Source: Tolypothrix sp. PCC 7712
GTDB taxonomy: Bacteria > Cyanobacteriota > Cyanobacteriia > Cyanobacteriales > Nostocaceae
Length of the DNA: 64,000 nucleotides
NCBI RefSeq assembly: GCF_025860405.1
Contig: NZ_CP063785.1
Location: forward strand, 496,001 to 560,000
Reading direction: 5' to 3'
Part shown: positions 8,784 to 18,003 of the stretch, in pieces
Layout: every line of letters begins with the position of its first letter
How positions within the stretch are numbered: position 1 is the stretch's first letter
Program-made: the position numbers and the translations under genes
The notes under the pieces: model-generated
What the model was told of the DNA's origin: nothing
Databases searched by the model: none
Seen by the model: the letters and a program-made list of their open reading frames with translations, nothing else

Positions 8784-10259
8784 ATGAAATCAATTATGGT
8801 GGTGGGGACAACATCCCACGCGGGGAAATCACTAATAACTACAGCTATTTGTCGCATTTTATCGCGCCGTGGCTGGCGAGTGGCTCCCTTTAAAGGTCAA
8901 AATATGGCTTTAAATGCGTATGTAACCTCTAGCGGGGGAGAAATTGGCTACGCCCAAGCAGTGCAAGCCTGGGCGGCGGGAGTTGTACCTTGGGTAGAAA
9001 TGAACCCCATTTTACTGAAGCCCCAAGGTGATATGACCTCGCAAGTCATTCTTAAAGGCAGACCTGTAGGTAAGGTGAGTGCGGTAGATTACTACGAGCA
9101 GTATTTTGAACTGGGTTGGCGGACAATTGAAGAATCCCTACAACATTTAGGTACAGAATTTGACTTGTTGGTTTGTGAAGGCGCTGGTAGTCCTGCGGAG
9201 ATTAATCTCAAGCATCGCGACTTGACAAATATGCGAGTTGCTAAGTATTTAAATGCACCAACCATATTGGTAGTAGATATAGATAGAGGTGGTGCATTTG
9301 CCCATGTTATAGGCACTTTAGAGCTATTAGACCAAGACGAACGCGATTTAATCAAGGGTATTGTAATTAACAAGTTCCGTGGACAGCGCTCCATCTTAGA
9401 ACCAGGTATCAAATGGTTAGAAGCGCGGACTGGTATCCCTGTGATTGGTGTTATCCCCTACTTGGAACATATGTTCCCGGCGGAAGATTCCCTAGATTTA
9501 TTGGAGAGGAAAGCCCATAAATCCCAAGCTGACCTAGATATTGCAGTTCTGCGCTTACCGAGAATTTCTAACTTTACCGACTTCGATCCATTAGAATCAG
9601 AACCGTCGGTATCTGTAAGATATCTCAATCCTAAGCAAGAATTAGGTCATCCAGATGCAGTAATTCTACCAGGTACTAAAACCACAATTCCTGACTTGTT
9701 ACTGCTACAAAAAAGCGGCATGGCAGAAGCCATACAACATTATGCGGCTTCTGGTGGCACAGTATTAGGGATTTGTGGCGGCTATCAAATGCTGGGTCAA
9801 ATCATCGCTGACCCAGAGGGCATAGAAGGACAAGCTGGCAGATATCAAGGGCTAAATTTATTACCAATTAGAACTGTAATTACCGGACAGAAAATTGCCC
9901 GCCAGCGCCAAGTCAGCTCAAACTTCCCGCAAATGGGCTTACCAGTTTATGGATTTGAAATTCATCAAGGGCGATCGCGGATTGAACAGCAACCTGATAA
10001 CCAAGCCTACCAGCCTCTATTTGATGATATTAATCTAGGCTTAGTAGATAGTTGTCAATCAGTTTGGGGTACATATCTTCATGGTATCTTTGACAACGGC
10101 CCTTGGAGAAGGGCTTGGTTAAACCGCCTCCGTCAACAACGGGGTCTCAAATCTCTGCCTACTGGTGTTGCTAACTACCGAGAACAGCGAGAGCAAACTT
10201 TAGACTCCCTAGCCACTGAAATTGAAAACCATTTAGACTTAACGCCGTTTTTGTCTTAG
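8784..10259 (+). CDS. cobQ: cobyric acid synthase
   Basis: Glutamine-dependent amidase (CobQ/CbiP) that amidates four carboxylates of adenosylcobyrinic acid a,c-diamide in cobalamin synthesis. It has 491 residues, the family length. The N-terminal BioD-like ATPase domain opens with MKSIMVVGTTSHAGKSLITT (P-loop-like GTTSHAGKS) and FKGQNMALNAYVT. The C-terminal class I amidotransferase domain has the nucleophile Cys in GICGGYQMLGQ and the His in FEIHQGRS and YLHGIFD. I looked for a cobalamin riboswitch in the 264 bp upstream and saw none. A small [2Fe-2S] gene follows 12 bp later. Confidence 0.95.
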   Translation: MKSIMVVGTTSHAGKSLITTAICRILSRRGWRVAPFKGQNMALNAYVTSSGGEIGYAQAVQAWAAGVVPWVEMNPILLKPQGDMTSQVILKGRPVGKVSAVDYYEQYFELGWRTIEESLQHLGTEFDLLVCEGAGSPAEINLKHRDLTNMRVAKYLNAPTILVVDIDRGGAFAHVIGTLELLDQDERDLIKGIVINKFRGQRSILEPGIKWLEARTGIPVIGVIPYLEHMFPAEDSLDLLERKAHKSQADLDIAVLRLPRISNFTDFDPLESEPSVSVRYLNPKQELGHPDAVILPGTKTTIPDLLLLQKSGMAEAIQHYAASGGTVLGICGGYQMLGQIIADPEGIEGQAGRYQGLNLLPIRTVITGQKIARQRQVSSNFPQMGLPVYGFEIHQGRSRIEQQPDNQAYQPLFDDINLGLVDSCQSVWGTYLHGIFDNGPWRRAWLNRLRQQRGLKSLPTGVANYREQREQTLDSLATEIENHLDLTPFLS

Positions 10260-10271
10260 AGAGGTTGGTAT

Positions 10272-10514
10272 TTGATGAATGTTCGCGTCCACTTTTTACC
10301 AGATGATGTCACAGTAGAAGCTGAAGTGGGAGAACCCCTATTAGATGTAGCAGAACGGGCGGGGATATTTATCCCTACTGGCTGTCTCATGGGGACTTGT
10401 CACGCTTGCACTGTGGAATTAGAAGATGGCGAAACCATCCGCGCTTGTATCACAGCCGTACCCCCAGGACGCGAACAATTAACCATTAATCTCTTTAGTG
10501 ACCCAACATGGTGA
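10272..10514 (+). CDS. small [2Fe-2S] ferredoxin-like protein
   Basis: An 80-residue plant-type-fold ferredoxin. Cys38, Cys43 and Cys46 form CX4CX2C in GCLMGTCHACTV and Cys59 is the fourth ligand. The gap between the third and fourth Cys is only 12 residues against about 29 in photosynthetic PetF, so this is a divergent, short member. It starts 12 bp after the cobQ stop with GAGG upstream, so it is probably translated from the same mRNA. A role in electron supply to corrin metabolism is a guess from position only. Confidence 0.85.
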   Translation: MMNVRVHFLPDDVTVEAEVGEPLLDVAERAGIFIPTGCLMGTCHACTVELEDGETIRACITAVPPGREQLTINLFSDPTW

Positions 10515-10609
10515 TCAGACAGCTATCACCAAGCTGACAGATTGCTTTCAAATATGTTGATGAGGGCGGTATTTTGCGGTGGAATCAGCCCATTGATGGC
10601 TAATGCGCC

Positions 10610-10852
10610 TCATACTACATTTTTTTCCCAAATAATCCCCTCATTACACCACTGAATCAGCAGCCATCGACTAGAGTCTTTATCCAATGCTGGTAAGACT
10701 CGAAAGTTGAATACTTCTTGCCAAACTTCTACCCCATGCTGGCTAATAAAATCTGCTTCTAAATCTTTAAATTTCTGCCACTGACGATCGCCTATAGCAG
10801 TAAATACAGGAATGATTGTATTTACTGGAATTTCAGTAGCTAATGTCTTCAT
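10610..10852 (-). CDS. hypothetical protein (second gene of a coupled pair)
   Basis: 80 residues from the ATG at 10852. That ATG overlaps the stop of the upstream gene as ATGA, which decides the start over the in-frame codon at 10876. The protein is soluble and Trp-rich (DRQWQKFKDLEADFISQHG, later SSRWLLIQWCNEGIIWEK). I do not recognise the family. The overlapping start suggests translational coupling and a joint function with the preceding gene, perhaps as a small two-component module such as a toxin-antitoxin pair; I see no diagnostic motif for that. Confidence 0.55.
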   Translation of the reverse strand: MKTLATEIPVNTIIPVFTAIGDRQWQKFKDLEADFISQHGVEVWQEVFNFRVLPALDKDSSRWLLIQWCNEGIIWEKNVV

Positions 10853-11049
10853 TCTGGATAATCCTCGAAAATACAAATAAATTGCATAGGTGGTTTTTTA
10901 GTATTAATAATTTTTACCAATCGCTTACCCTTACTTCTTGCTACTGCAAAACAAGCCAATTCTGTTGCAGCAGCTGACCAGTCTCTAGGATCTGTCACCG
11001 GGTTAAATTTCTCATCCTCTGGATTTTCAGGTTGATTTTCCTCTATCAT
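10849..11049 (-). CDS. hypothetical protein (first gene of a coupled pair)
   Basis: 66 residues. An acidic N-terminus (MIEENQPENPEDEKFNPVTD) leads into a short core, WSAAATELACFAVARSKGKR, and a C-terminus PPMQFICIFEDYPE. Its TGA overlaps the ATG of the next gene. No family recognised. Confidence 0.5.
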   Translation of the reverse strand: MIEENQPENPEDEKFNPVTDPRDWSAAATELACFAVARSKGKRLVKIINTKKPPMQFICIFEDYPE

Positions 11050-11141
11050 TCTTGACCTATCTACTCAGTCATGATCTAATTCATCAAACCTGAAAAAATC
11101 CAATTTTCAGATTGAGACATCAAGAAATTGATTACCCTTAT

Positions 11142-11585
11142 TTACCCAGCTTTTGCATTCAAAGCATATTCTCTAAACCTTTCCAAATCCGCTTGAATTG
11201 TAGACTCCACCGCCCGTCCTAAAAATAGGTTATCCATGATTTTGCCAATGATTCCGGGAATAGCATAGGAAACGGTGAGTTTCACAATACTACTATCGTG
11301 GCGATCGTAAAAGCGAATCGCCCCTTGATTTGGCAAGCCATCAATCGATTTCCATTGAATAATCTGATTGGGTACAACTTTGAGAATCTGAGATTTCCAG
11401 GTAAAATCCAGACCGCCAGTACTTAGCTTCCAAATAGATATCTCTGGATTATCGGGTGGAATCTTTACCGAATCAATCCACTTCATCCATTTGGGCATTT
11501 GTTCTAAATCAGACCAGAGACTCCAGACAAAATCTATAGGAGCCTCTACTTCTACCTGTACACTATGCTCTAGCCAGTCTGACAT
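11142..11585 (-). CDS. SRPBCC family (cyclase/dehydrase-like) protein
   Basis: A 147-residue START/Bet v1-like hydrophobic-pocket protein. The N-terminal beta strand and helix EHSVQVEVEAPIDFVWSLWS, then LEQMPKWMKWIDSV, match polyketide-cyclase/dehydrase family proteins. It starts 24 bp downstream of crtQ on the same strand, so it is almost certainly in one operon with the carotenoid desaturase. Binding or delivering a carotenoid is a reasonable but unproven guess. No signal peptide. Confidence 0.82.
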   Translation of the reverse strand: MSDWLEHSVQVEVEAPIDFVWSLWSDLEQMPKWMKWIDSVKIPPDNPEISIWKLSTGGLDFTWKSQILKVVPNQIIQWKSIDGLPNQGAIRFYDRHDSSIVKLTVSYAIPGIIGKIMDNLFLGRAVESTIQADLERFREYALNAKAG

Positions 11586-11609
11586 TTTTCTGTCTTCCTC
11601 TGCGGTTCG

Positions 11610-13049
11610 TTATTGCTTGACATTCTCTAAAATTGCTTTTGCTGCCCGCCTGCCGGAAATTGTGGCTCCTTCCATACTATCGATATAATCTTGCTGAGTG
11701 TAACTACCTGCCAAGAAGAAATTCGGCACAGGTGTCTTTTGGTTAGGACGATATACATCCATACCTGGTGCTTCGCGGTAGAGAGATTGGGCAAGTTTGA
11801 CTACGTTGTACCAAGTCATATTTAACTCCCGCGATGAGGGGAAGAGTTCATGCACTTGCCCAAGGACGTGCTGGGCGATCGCTTCGTTGCTTTGTTTAAT
11901 AAATGGATCTCCCGGTGTCAGTACTAACTGCAATAATGAACCCTGTCCTGGGCGATAATAATCCGCAGGGCTACTCAGTGCTAAATCAGAAAAGCAAGAA
12001 AAGTCAGCATCGGCAGTGTAAAGTAAGTTATCTATGCCAGCCGCATGATTTAGCTGTTTGCGTTTTTCCTCATCTTGCAGTTCTGTTACCCAGCCATCAA
12101 ATCTCAGTTGTACTGTTGCTACAGGCACCGCATCTAGTTTGTAGATATTGTCAAATTCTGACCACTTACGCCACTGCTGCGGTAATATCCGCTGAATCCC
12201 TGGCACATCACAGGCAAAGACATAAGCATCAGCAGTAATTACTTCCTCTGTATCACCTTGGGCAACTACTATCCCAGTTACACGGGTTTCTGTATCTGAT
12301 TCTGCAAACTGAATTTCCCTCACTTGCCGACGGGTATGAACTTGTGTGCCTCTAGTAGCCAAGTATTCCAATATAGGCTTGTGCAAATATTCATGAGGCG
12401 AACCTTCCAACATCCGCAATATGGAAGCCTCTGTTCTCACCGCAAAAAACTGAAAGATTGTCAGCATACAGCGGGCGGAAATGTTTTCGCAATCAATAAA
12501 TCCTAAGGCGTAAGCGATGGGGTTCCACATCCGCTTAATGCTACCTTGGCTACCACCGTGACTGCGAAACCAGTCAGCAAAGCTAATTTTATCTAAATCG
12601 CGGATAGTTTGCATCGCCCCTTCAAAGTCCACTAAACCCCGAACTATTGGGCTAGTACCTAGAGCGATCGCATTTTGCAATTTATCTTGTAATGATAGTT
12701 GAGAGGTGGTGAAAAATGCCTTTAAACCATTAAAAGGCGCACCTGTGAAGAACCGAAAATCTAAAGCACCTGTATGCCCACCTTTGTTGATAAAAGTATG
12801 GGTATGTTCTTTCAGGCGTAAATTATCTATCGCCCCTACCTTTTTCATCAAGTCAAAAAGCTGATAGTAGCAGCCGAAAAACACGTGCAACCCCATTTCA
12901 ATATGGTTGCCATCGCTATCTACCCAACTGCCAACTTTACCGCCAACAAATGGACGGGATTCAAAAATTTGGATTTCACAGCCAGCATCAGCTAAATCTA
13001 CGGCAGTGGCTAGTCCTGCCAGTCCCGCACCTACGATTGCAACGCGCAT
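11610..13049 (-). CDS. crtQ: zeta-carotene desaturase, plant type
   Basis: FAD-dependent enzyme that desaturates 9,9'-di-cis-zeta-carotene to prolycopene via neurosporene at the membrane. It has 479 residues. The N-terminal dinucleotide-binding motif [17 protein letters not shown] is followed by [10 protein letters not shown] and [15 protein letters not shown], characteristic of the PDS/ZDS group. The C-terminal FAD motif is [20 protein letters not shown]. Start ATG is at 13049. The SRPBCC gene follows in the same operon. Confidence 0.95.
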   Translation of the reverse strand: MRVAIVGAGLAGLATAVDLADAGCEIQIFESRPFVGGKVGSWVDSDGNHIEMGLHVFFGCYYQLFDLMKKVGAIDNLRLKEHTHTFINKGGHTGALDFRFFTGAPFNGLKAFFTTSQLSLQDKLQNAIALGTSPIVRGLVDFEGAMQTIRDLDKISFADWFRSHGGSQGSIKRMWNPIAYALGFIDCENISARCMLTIFQFFAVRTEASILRMLEGSPHEYLHKPILEYLATRGTQVHTRRQVREIQFAESDTETRVTGIVVAQGDTEEVITADAYVFACDVPGIQRILPQQWRKWSEFDNIYKLDAVPVATVQLRFDGWVTELQDEEKRKQLNHAAGIDNLLYTADADFSCFSDLALSSPADYYRPGQGSLLQLVLTPGDPFIKQSNEAIAQHVLGQVHELFPSSRELNMTWYNVVKLAQSLYREAPGMDVYRPNQKTPVPNFFLAGSYTQQDYIDSMEGATISGRRAAKAILENVKQ

Positions 13050-13169
13050 TCCGTCGTTCCTTTTCAGTTTCTTTACAGATTGTAACTGTCTTGGTGTCGT
13101 AATTTGCTATTTATTGAAAGCGACGATAAACCCCATCCCCTTTTGGGCGCAGAAGGATAGTTGTACTGT

Positions 13170-13295
13170 CAATACTGCTCGGTTAAGGATTTTCAACTCG
13201 GAATTTAGTTTGGGGAAAAGGTGAAAGGGTAAGGGTTAAAGGTTTTTTCTTCCCCCTTTTCCCCTTCCCCTTTTGCCCTTAACCGACAAGTATTG
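13170..13295. mobile_element. 126-bp MITE-like element with 10-bp target duplication
   Basis: Terminal inverted repeats CAATACTGCTCGGTTAAGG (left) and CAATACTTGTCGGTTAAGG (right end read on the minus strand). It is flanked by the direct repeat GTTGTACTGT at 13160-13169 and 13296-13305. The interior is made of purine and pyrimidine runs able to pair. A second 126-bp copy lies at 26471-26596. It has no coding capacity. Confidence 0.85.
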
Positions 13296-13410
13296 GTTGT
13301 ACTGTCGCTTTAGGGCATAGGGCATTGGTTGCTTATCCCTTATGCCTAAAAACTCTATCTCCTGATCGGTGGAGTTTTTGATATGCAGCTGATTACTAGA
13401 TATGAAAAAA

Positions 13411-13436
13411 AGAGACTCTGTTTACACAGAGTCTCT
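13411..13436 (-). terminator. strong hairpin with T-tract on the minus strand
   Basis: A perfect 11-bp stem, AGAGACTCTGT (13411-13421) and ACAGAGTCTCT (13426-13436), with a 4-nt loop. Read on the minus strand it is followed by seven T residues, the classical intrinsic terminator form. It would stop leftward transcription from the ribbon-helix-helix gene before it reaches crtQ. Confidence 0.75.
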
Positions 13437-13895
13437 TGTTTATGAGACTAGAGGATTAGGTAAAAAGGGATTTACAACTGAAAAATATCCCCTTTCTGCG
13501 AGGTGCTATCCGTGCTTGCTTCCCCGGAGGGGTACGCTATCTCAGCAACGGAAGCATAGAGAAAGAATTCCTTCATCGCCTATGCTGGCAAATTTGGATA
13601 ATTTAATTTTTGGAATTCCTCAAATCGAAAATTAAGAAATTTTAGTTAAGCTTCATATTCCTAAAGATTTGATCATGCTACTTGGCATCAGTTGCTACAT
13701 TGAGCCAGATCTAAAATACACATATTTTAAATCTGCAACACTACCCAATGTGGTAAACTCTCCCACCCACTGTTTTTTCAACTTTAGTCTTCTACTTTTG
13801 GAAGAAGACCAAAGTGATTCCTCTTTGATTTATTGCCTATTTGGAGGGCAATGAAATAAAAACAAGTATTTAAAGTATTGTTGACAAATACCTGT

Positions 13896-14072
13896 CTACC
13901 TGCTTACTTCTTTAGCATCATCAGCAATGGATAAGCCTCTAATCAATTCGCGAATTACATCAGTTGCAGGTCTACCAGTTTGCTGACAGTATTGTTCGAG
14001 TTTTTCAGCTTCCTGTGCAGCGAGATTGACAGTTATACGTTTTACAGCCCACTTCTTATTTGTCATTATCAT
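13896..14072 (-). CDS. small ribbon-helix-helix (CopG/Arc-like) protein
   Basis: 58 residues from the ATG at 14072 (an in-frame ATG at 14066 is an alternative). The strand VKRITVNLAAQEAEKLEQY followed by TGRPATDVIRELIRGL has the RHH layout: an N-terminal beta strand that would contact DNA as a dimer, then two helices. Such proteins are small repressors or antitoxins. No toxin-like gene adjoins it, so it may act alone. The hairpin at 13411-13436 would end its transcript. Confidence 0.7.
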   Translation of the reverse strand: MIMTNKKWAVKRITVNLAAQEAEKLEQYCQQTGRPATDVIRELIRGLSIADDAKEVSR

Positions 14073-15565
14073 GTTAGTTGCTATATATTAACATCATCAA
14101 AGACAGCTAATTAAAGATGAAAAGGGTAAAATTCTTAGAATTAGTGTCAGTAAACAAGCAATGCCATTAACACTAAAAATGCTAGTTTTCTCAAAGATTG
14201 TTCATTTTCCAATAAAATATAAAAGGTATATTTGCTTTAATACTGTTGTGACAGGAAAAATACCGCACACTTGCCTTTGAAAGGTCTTGCATCGGTACGA
14301 GTATCTTGGTAGAAGCAAAAAAATGAAGTTTTATAAATCAAGGGTTGTCCATACTGTTAAGTAAATCAAGATAGTTGAATTTTTTCTTTAGCAAAAGCAT
14401 TTGTTTTGCGCCTAAGACTCAATTGGTTAAAAAATTCTGGAAAAAACATAATATCATAAGATCTAACAATCAAGTTTTAGAACATTAACATTGTTAAACG
14501 CTTTCTGGGAAAGGTGTTTTAGCAATATATCTAGTTGGCTATTAATCAGTATTCAGTTCAGATAAACTAACCCTCTCTGTTCTGAAGTGGTTACCATTCA
14601 TAGCATCTAGCTGCTGACATAAAACGTTATACTCATAAATGAAGATGCCATGAGAGTGAAGGTTGAGGTAATTTCTGTGTACACCTCATCTGCACAGTTT
14701 GACGCAAAAATTTAGTAGATTGTCATGAACTCCTAATTAAGTAGATTGCGTTTATCAATTCTGGTTCTTATAGGCAATAGCAAATGATGGTGTTATTCAC
14801 TGCTATCAATTAAGAGAAAATTGCTACCAAATTAACAGCTTTACATTTGTATCTTTGGTAAATTGTGTTATTCATAGTTCTGGCAATTTACCACTATTTT
14901 TTCTGGAAGAAGTGAATTTTTAGGTTCTCAGGTACTTGCTAAATTATTTAACAACTATAAACATTTGGCATCTTTCAGTATTCATATAACTAGAGTTATA
15001 ACTATCAAGATAAATCCTGAATAGCTTGCCTGGCTAGTGATGAATATGCAAGGAATTGCCACAAGACCTTATTTGTCTTCAATCATTATTTTGTGACATC
15101 AGGTTACTGTATAAAAAATATTGTACACTTCAATATTTTTTGGGTGTATTTATTATAGCGATTCCGTATAAACTTTAAGTAATCTTTATTCAAGCCTTAA
15201 ATCATAGTAATTATTTACTTTGTAAAAAAATTACATAAGAAAATAGAACTGTCTAAAGTTTCAGTGAATAAGATTCATAAATAAAAAAAGACTAATATGT
15301 AATTTAAAACTTAGACAAATGTCTGTACAAGTTTGGTAATTTTAAAAGCCTGAAATAAGCGGCGAATCCTGTCGTTAGAGTGCTAATTAATACATATATA
15401 AATATCAGAATCAGTAAGGATATAACAGCAAACTATAGTTTCTTCATAAAGTTTTGAGCAAGTAAATCATCAGCCTATCCTGAGTCAAAATACTGAGGCC
15501 AACATGGGATTTTGGTTTGGTGGCAAGTTCCATCGCAGAAAAGCACCACTGTCGAAATAAAGCAG
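14073..15565. other. AT-rich, ORF-poor interval
   Basis: About 1.5 kb without a supportable gene. Composition is distinctly AT-rich. I found no tRNA-like cloverleaf, no long hairpin and no tandem array. The open frame at 15444-15647 on the minus strand runs into an inserted element and is not credible. Confidence 0.55.
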
Positions 15566-15634
15566 TAAGATCAGCACTTGGACAAAAATATTTACAGTCA
15601 TTGCTAGCGAAGATTCCGCTTCCCTTCTCCTGAC

Positions 15635-15911
15635 CTACGGTGTACACACAAGTCGTGAAATTCCACCTGAAGCTTGGTTTTGCCCTTTAACTCTGGGCTG
15701 TTGGAACGCTCCCGAAGCCTGTCATTGCGTTCGCGTAGCGTCTCGTAGAGAGGAGGAACGACGTTCGCGGAGCGTTCTCGAAGAGTAGCAATCGCAAAAA
15801 CTACGGGATTATGCGATTACTTCGCTCCGCTATCGCTGCGCTCGTAATGACAATTTAAGGGGTCTATAACGCCTGAAACCCTTACAGCTACAACTTGTGT
15901 GTACACCGTAG
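15635..15911. mobile_element. 277-bp MITE-like element with 11-bp target duplication
   Basis: Ends are the perfect 19-bp inverted repeat CTACGGTGTACACACAAGT. The direct repeat CTTCTCCTGAC flanks it at 15624-15634 and 15912-15922. The interior holds palindromic extragenic sequence with TCATTGCG and CGTAATGACA motifs and no coding capacity. Confidence 0.85.
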
Positions 15912-15966
15912 CTTCTCCTGACGGAGACGCTGCACGAACGGGACGCTCCATTCGCAATGACTTTGT

Positions 15967-16094
15967 TAGGACTTACGCAAAAGTCACGTAACTACGTCAT
16001 TACGAGCGCAGCGACGTAATCGCCTGAGATTCTGGGATTGCTTCCCTACACTTCGTTCCGGTCGCAATGACAAATTTTGCTTGTGTAAATCCTG
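15967..16094 (-). mobile_element. 128-bp MITE, family A, copy 1
   Basis: Ends TAGGACTTACGCA and (reverse) CAGGATTTACACA. Flanked by the 5-bp duplication TTTGT at 15962-15966 and 16095-16099. It is inverted relative to the copies at 21181 and 28743 and has the same length. Confidence 0.9.
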
Positions 16095-16205
16095 TTTGTG
16101 TAATTAATTCTGTCTGACTACTTATTGCTTCAGTTAGATGCTGGGAAAGCAAACATCAAGAAACAAGGGGCGTGAATAAATATATCCATCCCCAATGAAA
16201 TATAA

Positions 16206-16328
16206 GGGATTTCCAAGAAATAAATTATTCCATCTTGTGGGGCGGGTATCTTGCCCGCCACATAAGCTGGGCGGACAAGATGTCCACCCCACAATAAATA
16301 CTGAGATATTTTTTTATTTGGAAGTGCC
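16206..16328 (-). mobile_element. 123-bp MITE, family B, copy 1
   Basis: Ends GGGATTTCCAAGAAATAA and (reverse) GGCACTTCCAAATAAAAA, with a central GC-rich hairpin (GGCGGGCAAGATG-type arms). Flanked by TAA on both sides (16203-16205 and 16329-16331). Inverted relative to the copies at 28537 and 62140. Confidence 0.9.
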
Positions 16329-16374
16329 TAACAATCCTTTAATAGGGAGGCATTTATCCTCCTTCTAGTAAAAA

Positions 16375-18003
16375 CTATTCAAATTGAAGTTCCGGTACGA
16401 GTTGCAGAGTACCAATACCTAAATCTTTCGGTGAAAGCGATCGCGCTTCAAATAAAGCCATCATATCTCGTAATTGCGGGTTGCCACGAGCCGCTCCTGT
16501 CAATCCTTTGGCAATAATTAAACCACAGTAGCCTTTAGTATTTTTACACCGTTGATTCCATTTTCTGCGCGCTTCTACGTGGATGGGGTCGTCATCTAAA
16601 AATTCCCCGAAGAGAAATAATTCACCATTTTGGGTTTGTAATAAGCCTAAGTCGTATTGATTGCCATCAAAGGGATCGGCACCCGGATTAAAGCAAATTG
16701 CTTTTAATCCCCCAGCGGCTTCTAAATTTTCAATTACTGTCTTCGCTCTGGGGCGGGAAGTTTGAATTAAAATTACCGGTAAACCATCACCTACTTTGGC
16801 AATTTCACCCACAGGATGATAGGTAACGCCTTGGCGCAAATACTCCAGCATTTCCCAAGAGACTACTCCCAAACTTAAGAACGAGTCTTCGGGGATCAAA
16901 TCATCTCGTAATGAATGAAACATCATGGAGGAGTCTGACATTTCGTCATCAATATCTAAGCCTGCCATTTCCTCCAGTTCTGTTGCCAATTCTGGCATGG
17001 TAGAGACAGTTACAGATACAGTTTTCGTTGCTTCATCGGCATGAGGAAGTGTAATCCGATAGCGATGGCTGAGGCTGGGGAAGGAATCTGCATATAGTTG
17101 ACGACGGTGATCGCGGATAAAGCGGTTGAGGCTTTCTAAAGCGACAAAGACAACTAATGCTTCTTCGTCATATAAAACCGATCGCAATCCTTCTAAAGGG
17201 TGGATATTACCGAAGGTAGGGTCAACTTCTGATAATGGTAGATTTCCTAAATCACCGTCATCTTCTTCATCTTCATCGTTACGCTCAAAGGTGAGAAACA
17301 GGCAATCTTGCTTGAGAAAAGCTTCTTCTAAACGTCCTTGTGATTCTTCATCTTGTAAAACAGCCGCACGAAATTGCTTCAGGGATTCTTCGGAACGGTA
17401 GAACAAAATGCCATATTCCATCCCTAGCATCCCCATTACAGAGGCGTAGAGTTTACCTACATCCCATCTATTGATTTCTATGGATAAAATTTGCTGTTCT
17501 TCCAAAAATTGCCAAGGAGATGCTTGCCAAATCGTGAAAGCCTTTTCTTGTAACGCTTGGGCATACTGAGGAGGTAAATCAGGGATTTGACTATCAAGAA
17601 TTTCCCCAAAAGAGCGAAAAAGTTCATCAATTAAAGGCAATTCTGGTGCGTAGTCAATGGCGATGTCTAAATCTTGTAATACTCCACGCAGATAAAATTG
17701 GATTTCGCGATCGCGCACGACTATTCTTTGGGGACGAGCTGGTTTTGCTGGACTATGGGGATGTTCCATCGCCCGCATTAAAGTCCGAACAACCGCCTCC
17801 GGCCCTGTTTCTGTGGCAACTACATCCATGCCTCTGACAATACCTTGGGAACCGTCCACCCAAAGAATACAATCGCCCTTTCCTTCTGGATCTCTGGGCT
17901 GGGTTTGGGAAGATGACAACGGACGGCGATCGCCCTCCCATACAGAAGGAATTTGGGTTAATTTCTTCAACCGACGACTGGTAGAGCGATTAAAACTTGT
18001 CAT
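16375..18003 (-). CDS. conserved cyanobacterial protein of unknown function (possibly DUF6930)
   Basis: A 542-residue soluble acidic protein. It has a basic N-terminus (RSTSRRLKKLTQIP), a segment CILWVDGSQGIVRGMDVV followed by GPEAVVRTLMRAMEHP, and a strongly acidic linker (ERNDEDEEDDGDLG). A C-terminal half contains VILIQTSRPRAKTVIENLEA and LFLFGEFLDDDPIHVEARRK. No enzyme motif or membrane segment is visible. I recall full-length relatives only in cyanobacteria, and the DUF6930 assignment is from memory. Start ATG is at 18003. Confidence 0.75.
   Translation of the reverse strand: MTSFNRSTSRRLKKLTQIPSVWEGDRRPLSSSQTQPRDPEGKGDCILWVDGSQGIVRGMDVVATETGPEAVVRTLMRAMEHPHSPAKPARPQRIVVRDREIQFYLRGVLQDLDIAIDYAPELPLIDELFRSFGEILDSQIPDLPPQYAQALQEKAFTIWQASPWQFLEEQQILSIEINRWDVGKLYASVMGMLGMEYGILFYRSEESLKQFRAAVLQDEESQGRLEEAFLKQDCLFLTFERNDEDEEDDGDLGNLPLSEVDPTFGNIHPLEGLRSVLYDEEALVVFVALESLNRFIRDHRRQLYADSFPSLSHRYRITLPHADEATKTVSVTVSTMPELATELEEMAGLDIDDEMSDSSMMFHSLRDDLIPEDSFLSLGVVSWEMLEYLRQGVTYHPVGEIAKVGDGLPVILIQTSRPRAKTVIENLEAAGGLKAICFNPGADPFDGNQYDLGLLQTQNGELFLFGEFLDDDPIHVEARRKWNQRCKNTKGYCGLIIAKGLTGAARGNPQLRDMMALFEARSLSPKDLGIGTLQLVPELQFE

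Larger units (their letters stand above)
13050..13895. other. gene-free interval upstream of crtQ
   Basis: This 846-bp stretch holds the crtQ leader, a 126-bp inserted element (13170-13295), a strong hairpin (13411-13436) and AT-rich sequence. Short open frames at 13402-13635 and 13669-13854 cross the hairpin or lack ribosome binding sites and are not convincing genes. Confidence 0.6.
15566..16124. mobile_element. composite nest of small transposable elements
   Basis: The right end (TGTGTAATTAATTCTGTCTG, then ACTACT at 16117-16122 next to TA) matches the right end of the TA-flanked MITE that interrupts the PIN toxin gene near 57.1 kb. Two other elements (15635-15911 and 15967-16094) sit inside it. 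The left boundary near 15566 is approximate because that end has diverged. Confidence 0.6.

Noticed and set aside
13402..13635. 77-codon plus-strand frame
   Set aside because: It begins inside the hairpin at 13411-13436, a likely terminator, and the translation looks random.
15444..15647. 67-codon minus-strand frame
   Set aside because: It crosses the border of an inserted element and has no ribosome binding site or protein-like composition.
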